In this document: positions 28,438-40,175 of the stretch, in pieces
How the letters are laid out: the number at the start of each line of letters is the position of its first letter
How positions within the stretch are numbered: the stretch's first letter is position 1
Source of the DNA: Isochrysis galbana
Lineage: Eukaryota; Haptophyta; Isochrysidales; Isochrysidaceae
DNA length: 64,000 nucleotides
Assembly: GCA_018136815.1 (NCBI GenBank)
Contig: CM030939.1
Coordinates: 682,001-746,000, forward strand
Direction of reading: 5' to 3'
Made by a program: the position numbers and the translations under genes
The notes under the pieces: model-generated
What the model was told of the DNA's origin: nothing
The model's input: only the letters and a program-made list of their open reading frames with translations
The model's database searches: none

Positions 28438-29060
28438 AGCTCCGCCTACACCTCAGCCAGCTTGGTCACCGCCTCTCCCTCGCCGTCCGACGGTATCTCG
28501 CTCCTCCCGCGCGTCCGCCGAACAGAGAGAGAAAAGTCTTAACAATAAAAAAACTTTTAATATTCTTCTGAGGAGAGGAGTGGAGCTGTGGTTGTGGGGC
28601 GTGTGGAGGTGGAGGGACTGATGTATGTAACATGTGAGATACAGCCCCTCAACGGCATGGGACGCCTAAGACGTTCTGTTCGCCCGACATGAATATGTGG
28701 TCGCGACCGGCCCGTCGCGCCGCACGGCTACTTGAGGAGTTGCACCTGAAGGCCTCAGGCCTTATGGGCCATCCCAATTCGTCACGAGAGCTCTGGGCTT
28801 TGCCTTTGCATGGCCACCACCTTTAGGCCATTCTTCGGGCCCGATCGCCGGCGCGATCGGACGTCGCGGAAGCTCCGCGTTTCTAATAGTGATGCGCCCT
28901 ACATTCACCACTTTGATTCCCTCCCGTGAGCGCCCGCCTCAATCTCCCAAAATAGCCCGCCACGCGCGGGGGAAGGGGGAAGGGAGGGGGGTCCCTCACC
29001 GACGCCATTGCCCTTCGTGGGGCGGGTAGGGGGTCGTTCGGAGGGGGCGGAGGCGGCTGG
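28438..29060. other. No gene; repeat debris
   Basis: 28540-28567 is a T/A-rich tail-like junction. 28568-28680 repeats 7682-7790. 28750-28790 (CCTTATGGGCCATCCCAATT) is shared with 19850 and, inverted, 61780. No coding signal. Confidence 0.5.
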
Positions 29061-29190
29061 CGCCTTTAAGCGTGTATTCTTGAGGTATCGGATATGCCGT
29101 TTCAGCCGGCCCATCGTACGCTCGTCCCCACTTCAGCGGAATGTATAGCTCATAGCTCGTCGGGCAATAACTGCGGGCTGATCCCCCTCC
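29061..29190 (-). mobile_element. LINE fragment (ORF2 C-terminal region)
   Basis: GTGTATTCTTGAGGTATCGG through TCGTCGGGCAATAACTGCGG matches 35728-35840 of the long LINE (protein LKWGRAYDGPAETAYP region). A small duplication, ATAGCTCATAGCTC, is inserted. Confidence 0.8.
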
Positions 29191-29393
29191 GCCGCTTCCC
29201 CCCCCTCCGCGCGCCGAGACGGCGGCTCTCTTCCGCGTCCGCGCGTTGAGACGCCGTCTTCTCTTCCCTCAACCCCCCGCGCGAAAGTCCCCCAGCGCGT
29301 CCCTCAGCGTTCCCCAGCGTTCCCCAGCGTCTCCCAGCGTCTCTCAGCGCCCCCCCCGTGTCCTTCAGCGGTGTCCCCTATTTGACCGCCCTA

Positions 29394-29555
29394 CTCCACC
29401 TACCTAGGGTACTGCACAGCACTAGATAACATTTTTGAAACACTCAACGCACTCACGGACTTCACACCAACAAGACTCGTCACGACTCCCATCGACAAGG
29501 CCACCGACAGGCTCTTCATAATGCCCGACAACCCCACATCGCACTCCAGAGAACG
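29394..29555 (+). mobile_element. LINE ORF2 C-terminal piece, left part of an interrupted copy
   Basis: Frame STYLGYCTALDNIFETL then DKATDRLFIMPDNPTSHSRE matches the zinc-knuckle/C-terminal region of the LINE at 62168-62935 (STHLGTCPALDDIFD, DQAVDRLFILPNAHSPHSRE). It breaks off at SRE and resumes at 30311. Confidence 0.85.
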
Positions 29556-30310
29556 GCTAAAAAGTAAAAAAAAAGTTCCGTCCTACATTATAGGACCGCG
29601 TCCTACGATTTCCGTGTATTTGTAGGACCCTGAGCTTGAAAGCCACACAACTTTCGAGAGTGAAGGATTGGGACTTCCCACCAACTGAAGGATAGTCCCA
29701 ACTCAGTCTTGAGATCCTTAGCTCCCACTATGGCCGAGGCTGTAGACTTCGTTCGTCTTGACCGAGCTTTCGGCTCCAGCGTGAACTGAGTACTTCGGCC
29801 ATCGGAGACCACGAGACCACCGGGCACCGGGTGCGTCGAGAGGTTTTTTTTTGCCCCGCAAGAGGCAAAAGCAGCCAAAACTCTCATTGGGCTTCAAAAC
29901 CAAGCTTGGTCTCCACTAAATAAAGGTCGAAAAGAACCCATGCCAAAGAGCATTTCATCTCGTGGGAGCAAGTTCTAGTCTCCACTGAAGGTCGAAAAGA
30001 ACCCATGCCAAAGAGCATTTCATCTCGTGGGAGCAAGTTCTAGGGAGCTCATCATGAGCCTCAAATCGTGTCCTCAGGTGTTTTGCGGCAATTCGTAGGA
30101 CAACGCCGTTTTTTGCCGGGAAGGCTTCCGCGAGTAGCAAATAACTCATTATGCTTTGAGAATGGTGTCTTGAGCCTCTAGGAGGACTCAATGAGGGCAG
30201 TGAGATGAACACAGAAACCAAATCCTAGCTCCCCATTCCTAGATTGAACCGTGTCTTCATAGTTCACAACGTCGTCCTACATTGTAGGACTCGTGCCCTA
30301 TAAAGCTGGG
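29556..30310. mobile_element. Insertion nested in the LINE, with GTCCTACATTRTAGGAC at both ends
   Basis: About 755 bp separates the two halves of one LINE frame. Near the left end GTCCTACATTATAGGAC (29580-29596) and near the right end GTCCTACATTGTAGGAC (30272-30288) are matching palindromes. The junctions carry ACTCCAGAGAA and ACTCCGAGAAA, a possible imperfect target duplication. Extra GTCCTA/TAGGAC half sites lie at 29600-29630. The interior has no recognisable ORF. It is probably a non-autonomous DNA element. Confidence 0.6.
29910..30043 (+). repeat. 65-69-bp tandem duplication inside the nested insertion
   Basis: Two units (29910-29978 and 29979-30043) begin TCTCCACT and end GGGAGCAAGTTCTAG. 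The first has four extra bases. Confidence 0.95.
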
Positions 30311-31005
30311 TACTCCGAGAAACTCTATACCTACTCGCATGGCGATACATACTCACGGACTTCTACCGGATCCATTACGACGACATAAAATTCAATAGCG
30401 ATCATGTCATACGAAGAACAATCGTACGATTCACCGAGCTCTGCAAAGCGGCACACTTCGGCAACTCCACCGACACATCTAGAAAACCCCAAGCCGACAT
30501 GGGCCGGCAGCCCCAAAAAAGAATAGACACAAACGATTTCCGCCCACTCTACCAAACCGTAGATAACGAAGAACTAGCACCAAGCCCCAAACTAACACGA
30601 CTAGCACAGCAACTGAAGATAGAACACATAAACAAACACGAAAAAATAAAGCAAGACGAAAACCCCAAGGAGCTAAGCCCAGGGCGCGCGAGGCGAAACG
30701 CCCCACAAAAATAGAACACCTTGGGGCCTTGGGGAAAGCCGCAAGGCTGGGCCCCCACACAGCGGCGCACACGAATGCGCCTCCACCCTCCACCCAAACA
30801 GAATACAAAAGGCCCGTCCTCCCCCTCCCCCAGCGTTAGGCCCAAAGTAGTGTACGTGAGCCGACCGACCCCCCGAAACCAAACAAAAAGGAACGAGGGG
30901 GGGAACGGGAAGGGGAGTGAGGGTGGGGCGAAGGCGATGTCAGGCGTAGACCCCAAAAAAGGGGACGGCGGCTAGCAACGTAGTAGTCATCTTCAAGAAT
31001 ATTTT
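30311..31005 (+). mobile_element. LINE ORF2 C-terminus and 3' UTR, right part of interrupted copy
   Basis: Frame LLAWRYILTDFYRIHYDDIK through GRQPQKRIDTNDFRPLYQTV ends at TAG 30712. The 3' UTR (AACGAGGGGGGGAACGGG, then GGCGATGTC) resembles that at 25700-25900 and ends CATCTTCAAGAATA followed by eight Ts. Confidence 0.88.
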
Positions 31006-31007
31006 TT

Positions 31008-31140
31008 TTCCGCGGCAGGGAACCTGTCTTGAGTGAGCGCTAGTCCCATTCCTTTGCCGCGCCGCGACCCATAAAAAATGGTTAAAAATTAAATTAAAAG
31101 CCCTCTTTCTCTTTGACCGCCCTAGATTTTGTTTAATCAA
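31008..31140. repeat. Dispersed repeat shared inverted with 45598-45680
   Basis: CCGCGGCAGGG, CTGTCTTGAGTGAGCGCTAG and CTTTGCCGCGCCGCGACCC followed by ATAAAAA recur in reverse orientation at 45598-45680. 31093-31125 (AAAAGCCCTCT...TTTGACCGCCCTAG) recurs near 47884-47910. Confidence 0.7.
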
Positions 31141-31154
31141 CTACTATAGGAAAA

Positions 31155-34100
31155 CTATTGTTGTAGTTTTAGTAGCGATGGAGCACGCGCCGACGGCTCC
31201 CACCTCCCAGCCCACACCTTCAGGCCGCCCAGCTCTCGGCCACTGACAACCCGGCCGCCACCGTCCAAGCCGCAACCGCCAGCGCCCACGCCACGGTCGC
31301 TGCCGATCGACGCCGCGGTTGCCAGAGCCGCTGCCTCAAGCGCCATGGTCGGCGATGAACAAGCCGTTGCCGCTCGAGCCATTGCCGCCGCTGCTTAAGC
31401 CGCCGCCGTCGGAGCCGCAGCCGTCGGAGCCGCCGCCGTCGGAGCTGCCGCCGTCGGAGCCGCCGCCGTCGGAGCCGCCACCACCGACCGGGCAACCACC
31501 ATCCAGGCCACCGTCGTTTGAGCCAACGTCGCTGCCGTTCGAACGGCTCCCGTCGCCAGTAGCACCGCTGGCGCCCAAGCCACCGTCGCCGCTGCCCGAG
31601 CCGCTGCCACCGCGGCCCACGCCACCAGAGCTCGAGCAGCCGCCAACGCCCGCACCGCCGCCAGCGCCTCCTGTGATGCTAGTGCCATCGTTGGAGTGAG
31701 CCCCTTCGCTGCTACCCGAACTGCTGCCGCCCGCATCATGGTCGCCGCCGAACGAGCCATGGCGGCCCGAGCCACTGCAACCGCTGCTCGAACCGCCGCC
31801 GTCCGAGCCGCCGCCGTCCAAGCTGCCGCTGCTTCTTCCGGGCCATCGCCATCCGGACAACCGTCACTTGAGCCACCATCGTCGCCGTCCGAGCCGCCAC
31901 CGCCGCCGCCCGGACCGCCCGAGCCGTGGTCGACACCGACACCGCCCGAGCCGCTGCCGCGGCTGCACGAGCTGCCGCCATCCGAGCCGCTGCCGTCCAC
32001 GCCGCCGCTGCCGCCGCCCGGGCCACCATCCGGACCACAGCCGTTGGAGCCATTGTCATTGCCGTCCGAGAGGCCGTCGCCGCTGATGGCACCGCCAACA
32101 TCCAGGCTGCCGCCGCCGCTGTCCGAGCCGCTACCGCCGCGGCCTATGCCACAACCGCTCAAGCCACAGTCGACACCTGGGCCGCCACCGCCGCTCCCCA
32201 TGATGCTGCCGTCACCGCTGGAGCCGCCGCCGTCGCTGCTAGCCAAGCTACTGTCGCCGCCGTGTCAGCCGCCGTCTACCGCTATTGCTCGGCCCGCCCG
32301 AGCCGCAGTCGCAGCCGCCGCCTCTTGCCTTCCACCCGCCGCCGCCGCCCTCCGATCACCCGCTGCGGCCGTCGCCGCCAGCCATCGCGCTGCTGCCGTT
32401 GCCGTCGTCCCGGTTTCCACCCCTAATGTCCGACCCGCTGCCTGCCGTCGCCGCCGCCCGAGCCGCGACCGTCGCCGCACGGATCTTCCAGTCTGCATCG
32501 CCAGCGCTCAAGGCGCCGCCACCGCCCCCTGTGATGCCACCGCTGCCGCTCGAGCCGCCTCCGTCCAAACCGACGCCATTGCTGTCGGTCCTAGAGCCCC
32601 CCTCTCCGCCCTCTCTGCCATCGCAAGCTGTGCTGCCGCCCCGACGACCGCCCCGACATACAGCCACAGCCTCGCCGCCATCGCCGCCCTTCCGCGCCGC
32701 CACCGCCGCTGCGGGCACCGTCATCGTCGAAGCCAGGGCTGCCGCTATCAATGTCGTCCGCACAGACGGCGGTGGCTGGGACGGTGGCGGTCCAAGCGGC
32801 GGAGCCAGCAGCACTCCGAGCGGCGGCCCGGGGACGAGCGAGAGACGCTGCGGCGACGGCAGTGATGGCATTTCGAGTAGCGACTTCGCCGCGAGTGGCG
32901 GCCCTGGCGGCGAACTCGGAGAAAACTCGAGCGGTGAGCCCGATGACAGCGGCGAAGGAAGCAGCTGTGGAAGCTGTTCGGACGGCGGCTGCAACGGCGG
33001 CTCCGACGGCGCGCGCGGCGGCGGCAGGGGCTCGGGCGACAGCGGCTCCGACGGTGGCAATAGTTGTGCGGACGTTTAAGGCAGTGGCGGCGGTAGCGGT
33101 TTGGAGAGCTGCCACGCACGTGTCAGGCTGAGACGGCACGGGCTCGGACGTGGAGGGGCTGAGCGGTGGCGGTAGCGACGCGGGCGGCGGCAGCGGCGGC
33201 CTAGCTGGCGGTGGCGCAGCGGACTGCTGCGGTAGCCGCGAGGAGAGCGGGGGCCGGATGACGGTGCCTGCGGTGGCCGAAAAGGCGGCGGGGCGCGCGC
33301 TGGCAGCGTTTCGGGAGTCGGCCGCAGCAGTGGCGGCGCCACTACCGCCGACCAAGCCGCTGTCGGCCGAGCCACCGCCCCCGAGCCGCCCCTTGAGGGG
33401 CCACGATCCAATCCAAGCCGCCGGTGCACGGAGCGCTGCCACCTCTATCGGAGCGGCTTAAGTTCGAGCTACCGCCTCCACCAACGCTGATCTCGTCCGC
33501 ATCGCTCCCACCGCGTTCCGGGCCGCCACCATTGCCGCCGTTGCCGCCACTGTCACAGCCGCCGCCGTCTGCGAGGCCGGCTTCGCGGCCGGTTCCCTGC
33601 GAACCGTTGTCACCGGTGCCCCAGTCCGAGCCCTCCTAGCCCTCGCCCTCGCCCTCGCTCGCGCCTCCCACCTCCCACTAGTGCGCACAAAGCACATAGC
33701 TGTCGCCTGCCACCGCGTCAGAGTACCGCGCCAGCCGGACCCATCACCATCGAGGCCATCTGCATCCAACCATTGACGCCGCCGTCAACAACAGCAGCCG
33801 GCAGAGAAAATCGCGCAGCTTTCGAGGGCAACGGCACAGCACGGCCTGAGCCGCTCAGCCGCTGTTGCGATGATGGCGTAGTTCATGGTGATGAAGGGCA
33901 TGGGGGGGCGGAGATGGAGGCCAAGGCAGTGGCAATGAAGGAAGGGGAGACGCGGGAGGGTTCGAAATCGGCGGCAACGATTGGTGAGGCGGTGCCGTCA
34001 GAGGCAGAGAGCGGGATGCGGATGGATGGCGAGGGGACGTGTACACTGGCGGCGGCGAGGAGCGGGCAGAGCGGGAGGGAGGGGATGACGGCGGCGGTGA

Positions 34101-34245
34101 GCGAGCAGCGCGTAGGGAGAGGAGGATGGAGGTTGAGGCTATGGCGGCGACCACGGAGGAAGCGCCGAGGGCGGAGGAGCGGTGCCAACGGCGTCGGCGG
34201 CTGGGGTGCGTCGTCGGGTTGGTGGGATCGGTGATCGATGAGGGT
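31155..34245 (+). repeat. Family B GCC-rich repeat, copy 2
   Basis: About 3.1 kb of degenerate GCC/GAG/CCG trinucleotide DNA. 32500-33400 is homologous to 5750-6620. The best conserved frame is 32285-33079 (264 codons, Pro/Ala-rich then Gly/Ser/Asp-rich, ending SGSDGGNSCADV). The 5' part is built on GCCGTCGGAGCCGCC-like units (about 31410-31490). The right end abuts a CGTCAGAG module at 34246. 33860-34240 is purine-rich with no recognised content. Confidence 0.55.
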
Positions 34246-34370
34246 CGTCAGAGTTTTATTGTTGTGTTAGTATAACCTTAGTGCTGCTGGACTGTAGCCC
34301 TTCGACGGCAACGGAGCCCCTACCCCGCGATCCTAGCTGGGAAACACAGTAGGGGCGTCTCCAAACACAG
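34246..34370 (+). repeat. CGTCAGAG terminal module, copy 3
   Basis: CGTCAGAGTTTTATTGTTG, TTAGTATAACCTTAGTG and TTCGACGGCAACGGAGCCCC, then CCTAGCTGGGAAACACAG and CTCCAAACACAG, the last two also seen after copy 5 near 60475-60515. Confidence 0.78.
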
Positions 34371-34680
34371 TAAAAAAATAAATCTTCTTAAAAATCACCG
34401 CTACACGTGCGGGGTGAGGCAGTGTGCTTGTGGACCTCCCTTCTACCCACCTTTACCCCTAACAACCCCCTCCCCCTTCCCCAGTTCCCTCTTGAGCGGA
34501 GAGCTGGTTCCGGGGAGGCCGCGCGCACTGCCTCGGCCAGGAGTTGCAGCGGAGGGGGCGGGAGACTGTGGTTTTATCCCGCGTTCGGGCTTGGCTAGTT
34601 TATAACTCACTTGTGTCTTATAAGATCCTTATAGTGTTTTCCGTCAATTTCTTTCATTAGCGGTTCACCCATCTTAAAAA
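34371..34680 (-). mobile_element. Solo LINE 3' end
   Basis: Plus strand reads an A run, ATCTTCTTAAAAATCACCGC, GAGGCAGTGTGCTTGTGG and GAGCTGGTTCCGGGGAGGCC, which is the LINE 3' UTR in reverse. A second, complete 3' UTR of the same family starts at 34681. Confidence 0.75.
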
Positions 34681-34979
34681 AAAATCTTCTTAAAATTCCC
34701 CGCTACGCGTGCGGCGTGAGGCAGTGTGCTAGTGTACCTCCCTACTACCCAACCTTAACCCCTGACAACCCCCTCCCCCTTTCCCAGTTCCCTCTTTATC
34801 GGAGAAGCTGGTTCCGGGGAGGCCGCGCGCGCTGCTTCGGCCGGGAGTTGGAGAGAAGGGGGCTGGAGACTGTGATTCGTCCTTTATGCTAGTGTTAATT
34901 CGGGTTGCCTTCTATTGTATATCGTGGGATCCTCATTGATATCCTCCGCGGTTTCTTCTAAGACGCGGTATTAAGTGCC

Positions 34980-37900
34980 TTAGGTGATGTTACGGATGTC
35001 TAGACCTCTCGCCGCCTGCAGGAGGTCTTCCGATGTTCCTAGGTTGAACTCCTTGTCCACCGTGTAGAGCGGACTTATCAATTTCTTAATGTGTTTGTTA
35101 CTCGGGGCGTGTAGCCCCATATTCTCTCGTTGTTTTTTCAGCCTCTGAAAGAACCCGACTTTCGCCGTTACTAATAGGTGGTATCTCGCAAGGATCGCTC
35201 TTAAGATCGACCTAACGGACCTGCCGTCCGCGTTGCCATATTGGATGTTATAAAAGTCAGTTAGGATGTACCTCCACGCCAGGATGCCTAAGTATCCCGA
35301 GGAGGGGTGCGGTCTGTCCACTTGATAGCAGAAAAGTCGTTGGGCTGTTTCGGATCCCGGCCTAAGGCTAATCCCCAGAAGTCCTTCTATGAATTCAAAG
35401 ATGGGCTCCGTCGCGATACATGAGGCCAGGTGGGTGGAGCTTTCAGGGGCTATGCCGCAAAAGCGGCATGTTGGATCGTCAGCAAAGCGGTTCGCTGTAG
35501 CTAACCTCCTATGTAGGACATGTTTGAAATGCAAATAAGAGTCTCTAGGCGTCAAAAAGTTATATTTGTATAATTGCGATATTTGTTTCCACTTTCCCGA
35601 GAGGACCGGTAACCTTTTTTCCCATCTTAGTGTGGATTTTTGTGTTTTGGTTTTCCTCAAAGCGAGGAACGCTTTAGTCAAGTCCCTGACACTTACATCC
35701 TCTAGTGTTGTACGCGTGCCGTTTAGCATGTATTCTTGAGGTAACGGGTACGCCGTTTCCGCCGGGCCGTCGTACGCACGTCCCCACTTCAGCGGGGTGT
35801 ATAGTTCGTCGGGCAGTAGTTGCGGGCTAATCCGCTCGTGGATGTGGGGCTCTCCCATGACATTGAGCTGGACTTTGTGGTAGTCGCCTCTTCGGCGCAG
35901 ATAAAAGTTATGGTCTATGTCCACTAGGATCTCGCCTAGATCGTGTGCGTCCGGATCTTCCTGAGGGACTATCTCTTGCTCCTCTGGAGCCGGGGGCGGA
36001 GTCTTCGCTTGTTTTCTAAGAAGGTTCATATAATCGAAAGTGGTATGTATTAGTCTTGATCTCGTCCACTCAGAAATCTTTTCCCACGACTTAAGAAAGG
36101 GGCCTACCGATATGTAATTTCCCCTATGGCGTATCCAACGTTCTCCGTCCGGCAAGTAAGCCGCGCATTCTTCCATAGTGTAAACGTCCCCCGTATCCGG
36201 GTTTATGGTGTTGTGAACAATAACTGTCTGTAGAGAATCCCATTTCGACCTATGTGAGTGATGAATAGCCGGAGGCTTGTGGAAAAGATTGTGCCATATC
36301 GGGGAGCCCTGAGTGCCTTCTCGTGTGATTTCTCCCCTAAGGAAGTTGATCCTTCTGAAGTTTTCCAGCGCGTGCTTCCAGAAGGCCGGGAGCGTGTTAT
36401 TGCCGCGAATGCTAGCCGTGAGGCTCTTCGAGTCGACCTTCGAAAAGACCGCCGCTCGCCCTAAGGGGGTGCGGCTGAACCATTGATCCAAGACTATCCT
36501 TCATTCCGCCATTGACGGGTTAAGATATCGGACTATCCATATCGCTTGGAGCGCCCTCGTGTGTTCGGCCATGGGAAGTAGTCCGACCCCCAATAGGGGC
36601 CCGTCTTCGCTTGTGCCTACCCTCGGATATGCCGGAAGGGTTATCCATTTCCGACCCTCTTGCGAGGAGCCTAGCTCGTCCGCCTGAAGTCGGGGAGACC
36701 TATCCCACAGTATAGTTTGAACGTCCGAGTCTATGGCCTCCATGAACCATGCCGGAGGAGTGGACGTGGATAGCCAATATCTCGGCGTCCCGTAGATTAT
36801 GAAGTTCACTAGTAGCGTCCTCCCGTGAATGGAGAGACTCTTCAGACCTCTCCATGTTGCGACCTTTTTCTTAAGCTTTGCGTATAGCTTCTCCCAGAAG
36901 GAGTCGTTTTCTAGCCCTTCCCAGAAAGGGACTCCTAGAATGGTCGCATACTCGCCTTCGCCGAGTGTTTTAAGATAAGCTAGCGTCTCGGGGACCTGCG
37001 CCCCTGTAAGTGATCCCATTCTTATTAGTATACTCTTGTTTTTGTTCACTCTAGCCCCGGTGGCGGTTCCATAGCTCTCTAAGATGTGCATCGCCCTCTC
37101 AAGCGACTCGAAAGAGTTCGCTAAAATTTGCGTGTCATCGGCAAACTGCGAAAGCCTTAACTCTCTAGGTCCTATTGTGATTCCCTTCATCTCAGGGTCG
37201 GCGTTGACTAATCGTGTTAGGCCTTCGGCCACTAAGAGAAAAGCTAGGGGCGATAGCGGGCACCCTTGGGGCATACCGCAATGTATCGTGAAGGGATTGC
37301 TGCGTCTACCATTGGCCTTGATCCATCTGATCGGGAGTGAATTCGCGTTAGTTAATAGTGTTAGCCATCTAGAGTAACCGGGGCCGAAGCCCAATGCCTG
37401 TATCGCTTTATGATAATAATCCCAACTGACTCTATCGAAAGCTTTCTCCCAGTCTATCGCCAGGGCTAATCCCTCTTCGTCTGCGTCATCCAGGTACGCT
37501 TGCACTAGCTTTAGCAGATTGGTGGCTTCGCCTATCATCCTCCTAGGCACAAAGCCCACTTGCTCCTTGGAGATGATCGTATGTATCGTCTTTTTGAGTC
37601 TGTTAGCTAGGATCCTGGCGAGGATTTTGTAGTCCGTTTGGAGCAACGTTATTGGTCTATAATTCCTCGGGTCCCTGGCGTCCCCTTTTTTATAGAGCAG
37701 GGCTATATCACCCGAGCATGTGTCCTCCGGTAATGCCCCCGACCTGTAGGCTTCGTTGAACATGTCCATCAGGCGCGGGGCCACTAGCTTTTCAAAGCTC
37801 TGATAGAACTCCATTGGTATGCCATCTGGTCCCGTGGATTTGCCTTTCGCCATTTGTCGTATAGCCCTAATGATCTCCGAGTATCCGATGGGCTTGTCCA

Positions 37901-39313
37901 AGAAGGACCTATGGCTCGTCGGTATCTGACGTTGCCTTAGCGCGTGAAGGAGGGGCTCCGCGCCTTGAGAGATCTTTTCGCTGAAAAGCCATACATAGTA
38001 GCCCCGTAACGAGGCCAGAATCGCAGTGTCGTCGGTTGCTACGTTGTCTTCATCTAGGGCCGGTTGCGGGTCTTCCCATCTCACTCCGGCGTACATCGCC
38101 GGGATGTCGCCGCTGTCGTGTCTAGGCGTGAATCTCTTAAAAAATTGCTTTGTAACAAGCTCTTCCGCCCTTATGATTTTCTCCGCTATTGACGGGGCGG
38201 GTGAGAAGGTACGTCTTTTGTCGACTACTTTGCGGTTTAGTTCCGCTATGATGTCCGACCGGGTCGTCCCGGGGGTCGCCACCATTTGGGCTTTTCTAGC
38301 ATCCGCCACCGCGTCGATTTCCGCCTGCGCGAACTTCTGTCGTCTGCGAAGCTCGACCGCCTTCGCGAGGAGTATCGAAGATATCTTCTTTTTGGATTCC
38401 GTCCAAGTGGTTAACTTGTCCCCTTCGTCCTCTCCCGGAGGGGCCGGGTGTAGTCTCCTCCAGAGGAGGCTGATCATCTCCCGGGTCTCCGGGTCGTCTA
38501 ATACCTCCAAAGGTATCTTGGCATCTACTTCCGTTGCCCGTCGTGGGGGGGCGGTAGCAAAAGTCGCTACCACCGGGTGGTGGTCCGACGCCGCTAGGCC
38601 CGTGAAAAGTTTTAGATCTATGTATGCCTTGTGCCATCTCCACGTGGAGTAATATTCCGCGGCGTATACTCGATCAATTCTTGTGTGGGTCTGGTGCCCG
38701 CACCTCGTGTATTGTTCTTTTAAGCCCGGATTAACTAGCAGTTGGACGTCCGTGAGCCCATGCGAGGCAAGCGCCCTCGTGAGGGCTCTACCTCCCGTAT
38801 TTGCATAGGGGGTCGCCCCCGCGATGGGTCTGGTGTCTCTATGTATGTTCTCCACGCAATTGAAATCGCCCGCTACAATGGTGTGAGAAAGTATTTCCGA
38901 TGTCTCATGAAGGACTTTGATGTCTTCTTTACGCTTATTAGGTTGAGCATTTAGATACACTGAGGCGAAAGATATATTGTTTCATGTCCGATCTTAGCCT
39001 TCACTACTACCAGCCTTCCCGGGATAACTACCGACCAAGATTCTACTACTACGTCGCTTCTGTCTCTTCTAATGGCTACCGCCACTCCGCTCCCAGGGTC
39101 GCCCCTAGCCGCGGGGGATTGAAACCAGTCCCAACCAAGGGACCGGGCCAAACCTTGCACCCTTAGGTGCCACCCATCGCTGTAATGATGTAGTTCTTGC
39201 GCGTACAGAACATGGATCCCTCCTAGTCTCGCTTGCGCTAGAGTTGACGATAATTTATGTTTCGCTCCGTTCAAATTGTATGTCGCAATCTTTAAGTCAC
39301 TACTATTCACCAT
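34980..39313 (-). pseudogene. LINE ORF2: endonuclease, reverse transcriptase, C-terminal zinc knuckle
   Basis: Domains in order: endonuclease start KIATYNLNGAKHKL and GSGVAVAIRRD (39313-38951), IVAGDFNCVE and AASDHHPVVATF, then RT with PDGIPMEFYQ, YRPITLLQTDYKILARILAN, LALAIDWEKAFDRVSWDYY (motif A), CGMPQGCPLSPLAF (motif B), the catalytic FADD box LSQFADDTQIL, and a C-terminal CRFC...HLASC knuckle near 35460. Two lesions interrupt an otherwise continuous frame of about 1440 codons. The first is a net +2/-1 shift near 38962-38966, between GHETIY and FASVYLNAQ. The second is a TGA at 36501-36503, in frame between NPSMAE and RIVLDQWF, where a Trp codon is likely. It is recently inactivated. Confidence 0.9.
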
Positions 39314-39695
39314 GACGGTAAAGGCAACTAACTCCGTTCACGCAGTACCCTGGATAAGCCTTATTAGGTTTAAGATTGCATTTGACCATACAAGTTTGTT
39401 TGCCCGTGGTGGGATCCTTTACCCAACATCCGGGGATGTCGTGGCTGGAGGAGCATTGGACGATTTGACGTCCTTTCGTGCGATTGTTTTTGCATTCTCC
39501 CGCCATGAATCGCCGGCAAGGTGCCGCACGGGATGAGACGAGGGAGGGGTGCCAGGCCCGGCGTGGACCTCTCCCGAATGCTCGGATGCGAACTGAGTGA
39601 CGGCAGGGGCAGACATGATGGAGGCAACGGGACCGGCGCAGATCACGAAGGAGGACGGAACAGAGAAAACAAAAGGAGAACGATGACGATGACAC
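39303..39695 (-). CDS. LINE ORF1 C-terminal part, Cys-rich
   Basis: A 130-codon frame ending just inside ORF2. The convincing part is the last 70 residues: GECKNNRTKGRQIVQCSSSH, then PGCWVKDPTTGKQTC, VKCNLKPNKAYPGYC and VNGVSCLYRHGE. Its six or more Cys and His could make a zinc-binding nucleic-acid module, as LINE ORF1 proteins have. The first 60 residues are less certain, because a neighbouring frame (MSAPAVTQFASEHSGEV, near 39616) looks equally protein-like, so a frameshift may lie near 39500. Confidence 0.45.
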   Translation of the reverse strand: MSSSSFSFCFLCSVLLRDLRRSRCLHHVCPCRHSVRIRAFGRGPRRAWHPSLVSSRAAPCRRFMAGECKNNRTKGRQIVQCSSSHDIPGCWVKDPTTGKQTCMVKCNLKPNKAYPGYCVNGVSCLYRHGE

Positions 39696-39700
39696 AAAAG

Positions 39701-40175
39701 ACTAACATAAACGGACCATTTACACTAGTAATCGGGAGAGAACTGCCGAAAGAACGAGGAGCGAGAGGGTGATAGAGGAATGAAGAGAGCTCTCGGAACG
39801 CGGGGTTAATTTTCACGCGAGGGGGAATCTGGAGTTGCCGGACCGAGGAGGGGTGGGAGATGGGGCGTGCTAAGTATAGCACGCATCCAAAAATATCCCT
39901 CCCCCCACCCGCAACAGCTCAGTTATATTATTATAGTAGGCGAGTAGCCCAGAATCTTCAGATGTTTATTTTATAAGATCTACTGCTTAAGGGTGAGCCG
40001 GAGGTGGTGCAATTTTCAAGCAGATTGCTTGCCTTTCTCACCCATCCAAAGCAAGCGCAACCTACCACATGGAGGCATGAGAGCAAATAGGGAATTTACC
40101 GTCTGCTCCCGACGCAAGTCTCCCACCATCTGAATAAAGTCGATATCTTGAGAGCATGAAGTACATGTCGCCCCG
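39701..40175. other. No gene; LINE-like 3' terminus
   Basis: 39935-39980 reads GCGAGTAGCCCAGAATCTTC then AGATGTTTATTTTATA, the plus-sense 3' end of the LINE/SINE-like family with a T-rich tail. The rest, including the immediate 3' flank of the methyltransferase gene, has no recognised element. Confidence 0.5.

Larger units (their letters stand above)
34681..39700 (-). mobile_element. Near-complete LINE (APE-type endonuclease/RT retrotransposon)
   Basis: A 5-kb element: Cys-rich ORF1 end (39303-39695), ORF2 (39313-34980) and 3' UTR down to a T-rich tail at 34681-34688 (sense strand ...AAGAAGATTTTTTTTT). The ORF1 stop overlaps the ORF2 start by 11 bases (ATG 39313, TAG at 39305-39303), so ORF2 may be translated by re-initiation. 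No TSD was identified by eye. Fragments of the same family lie at 7258, 25160, 29061, 29394, 30311, 46205, 46860 and 62168. Confidence 0.9.
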
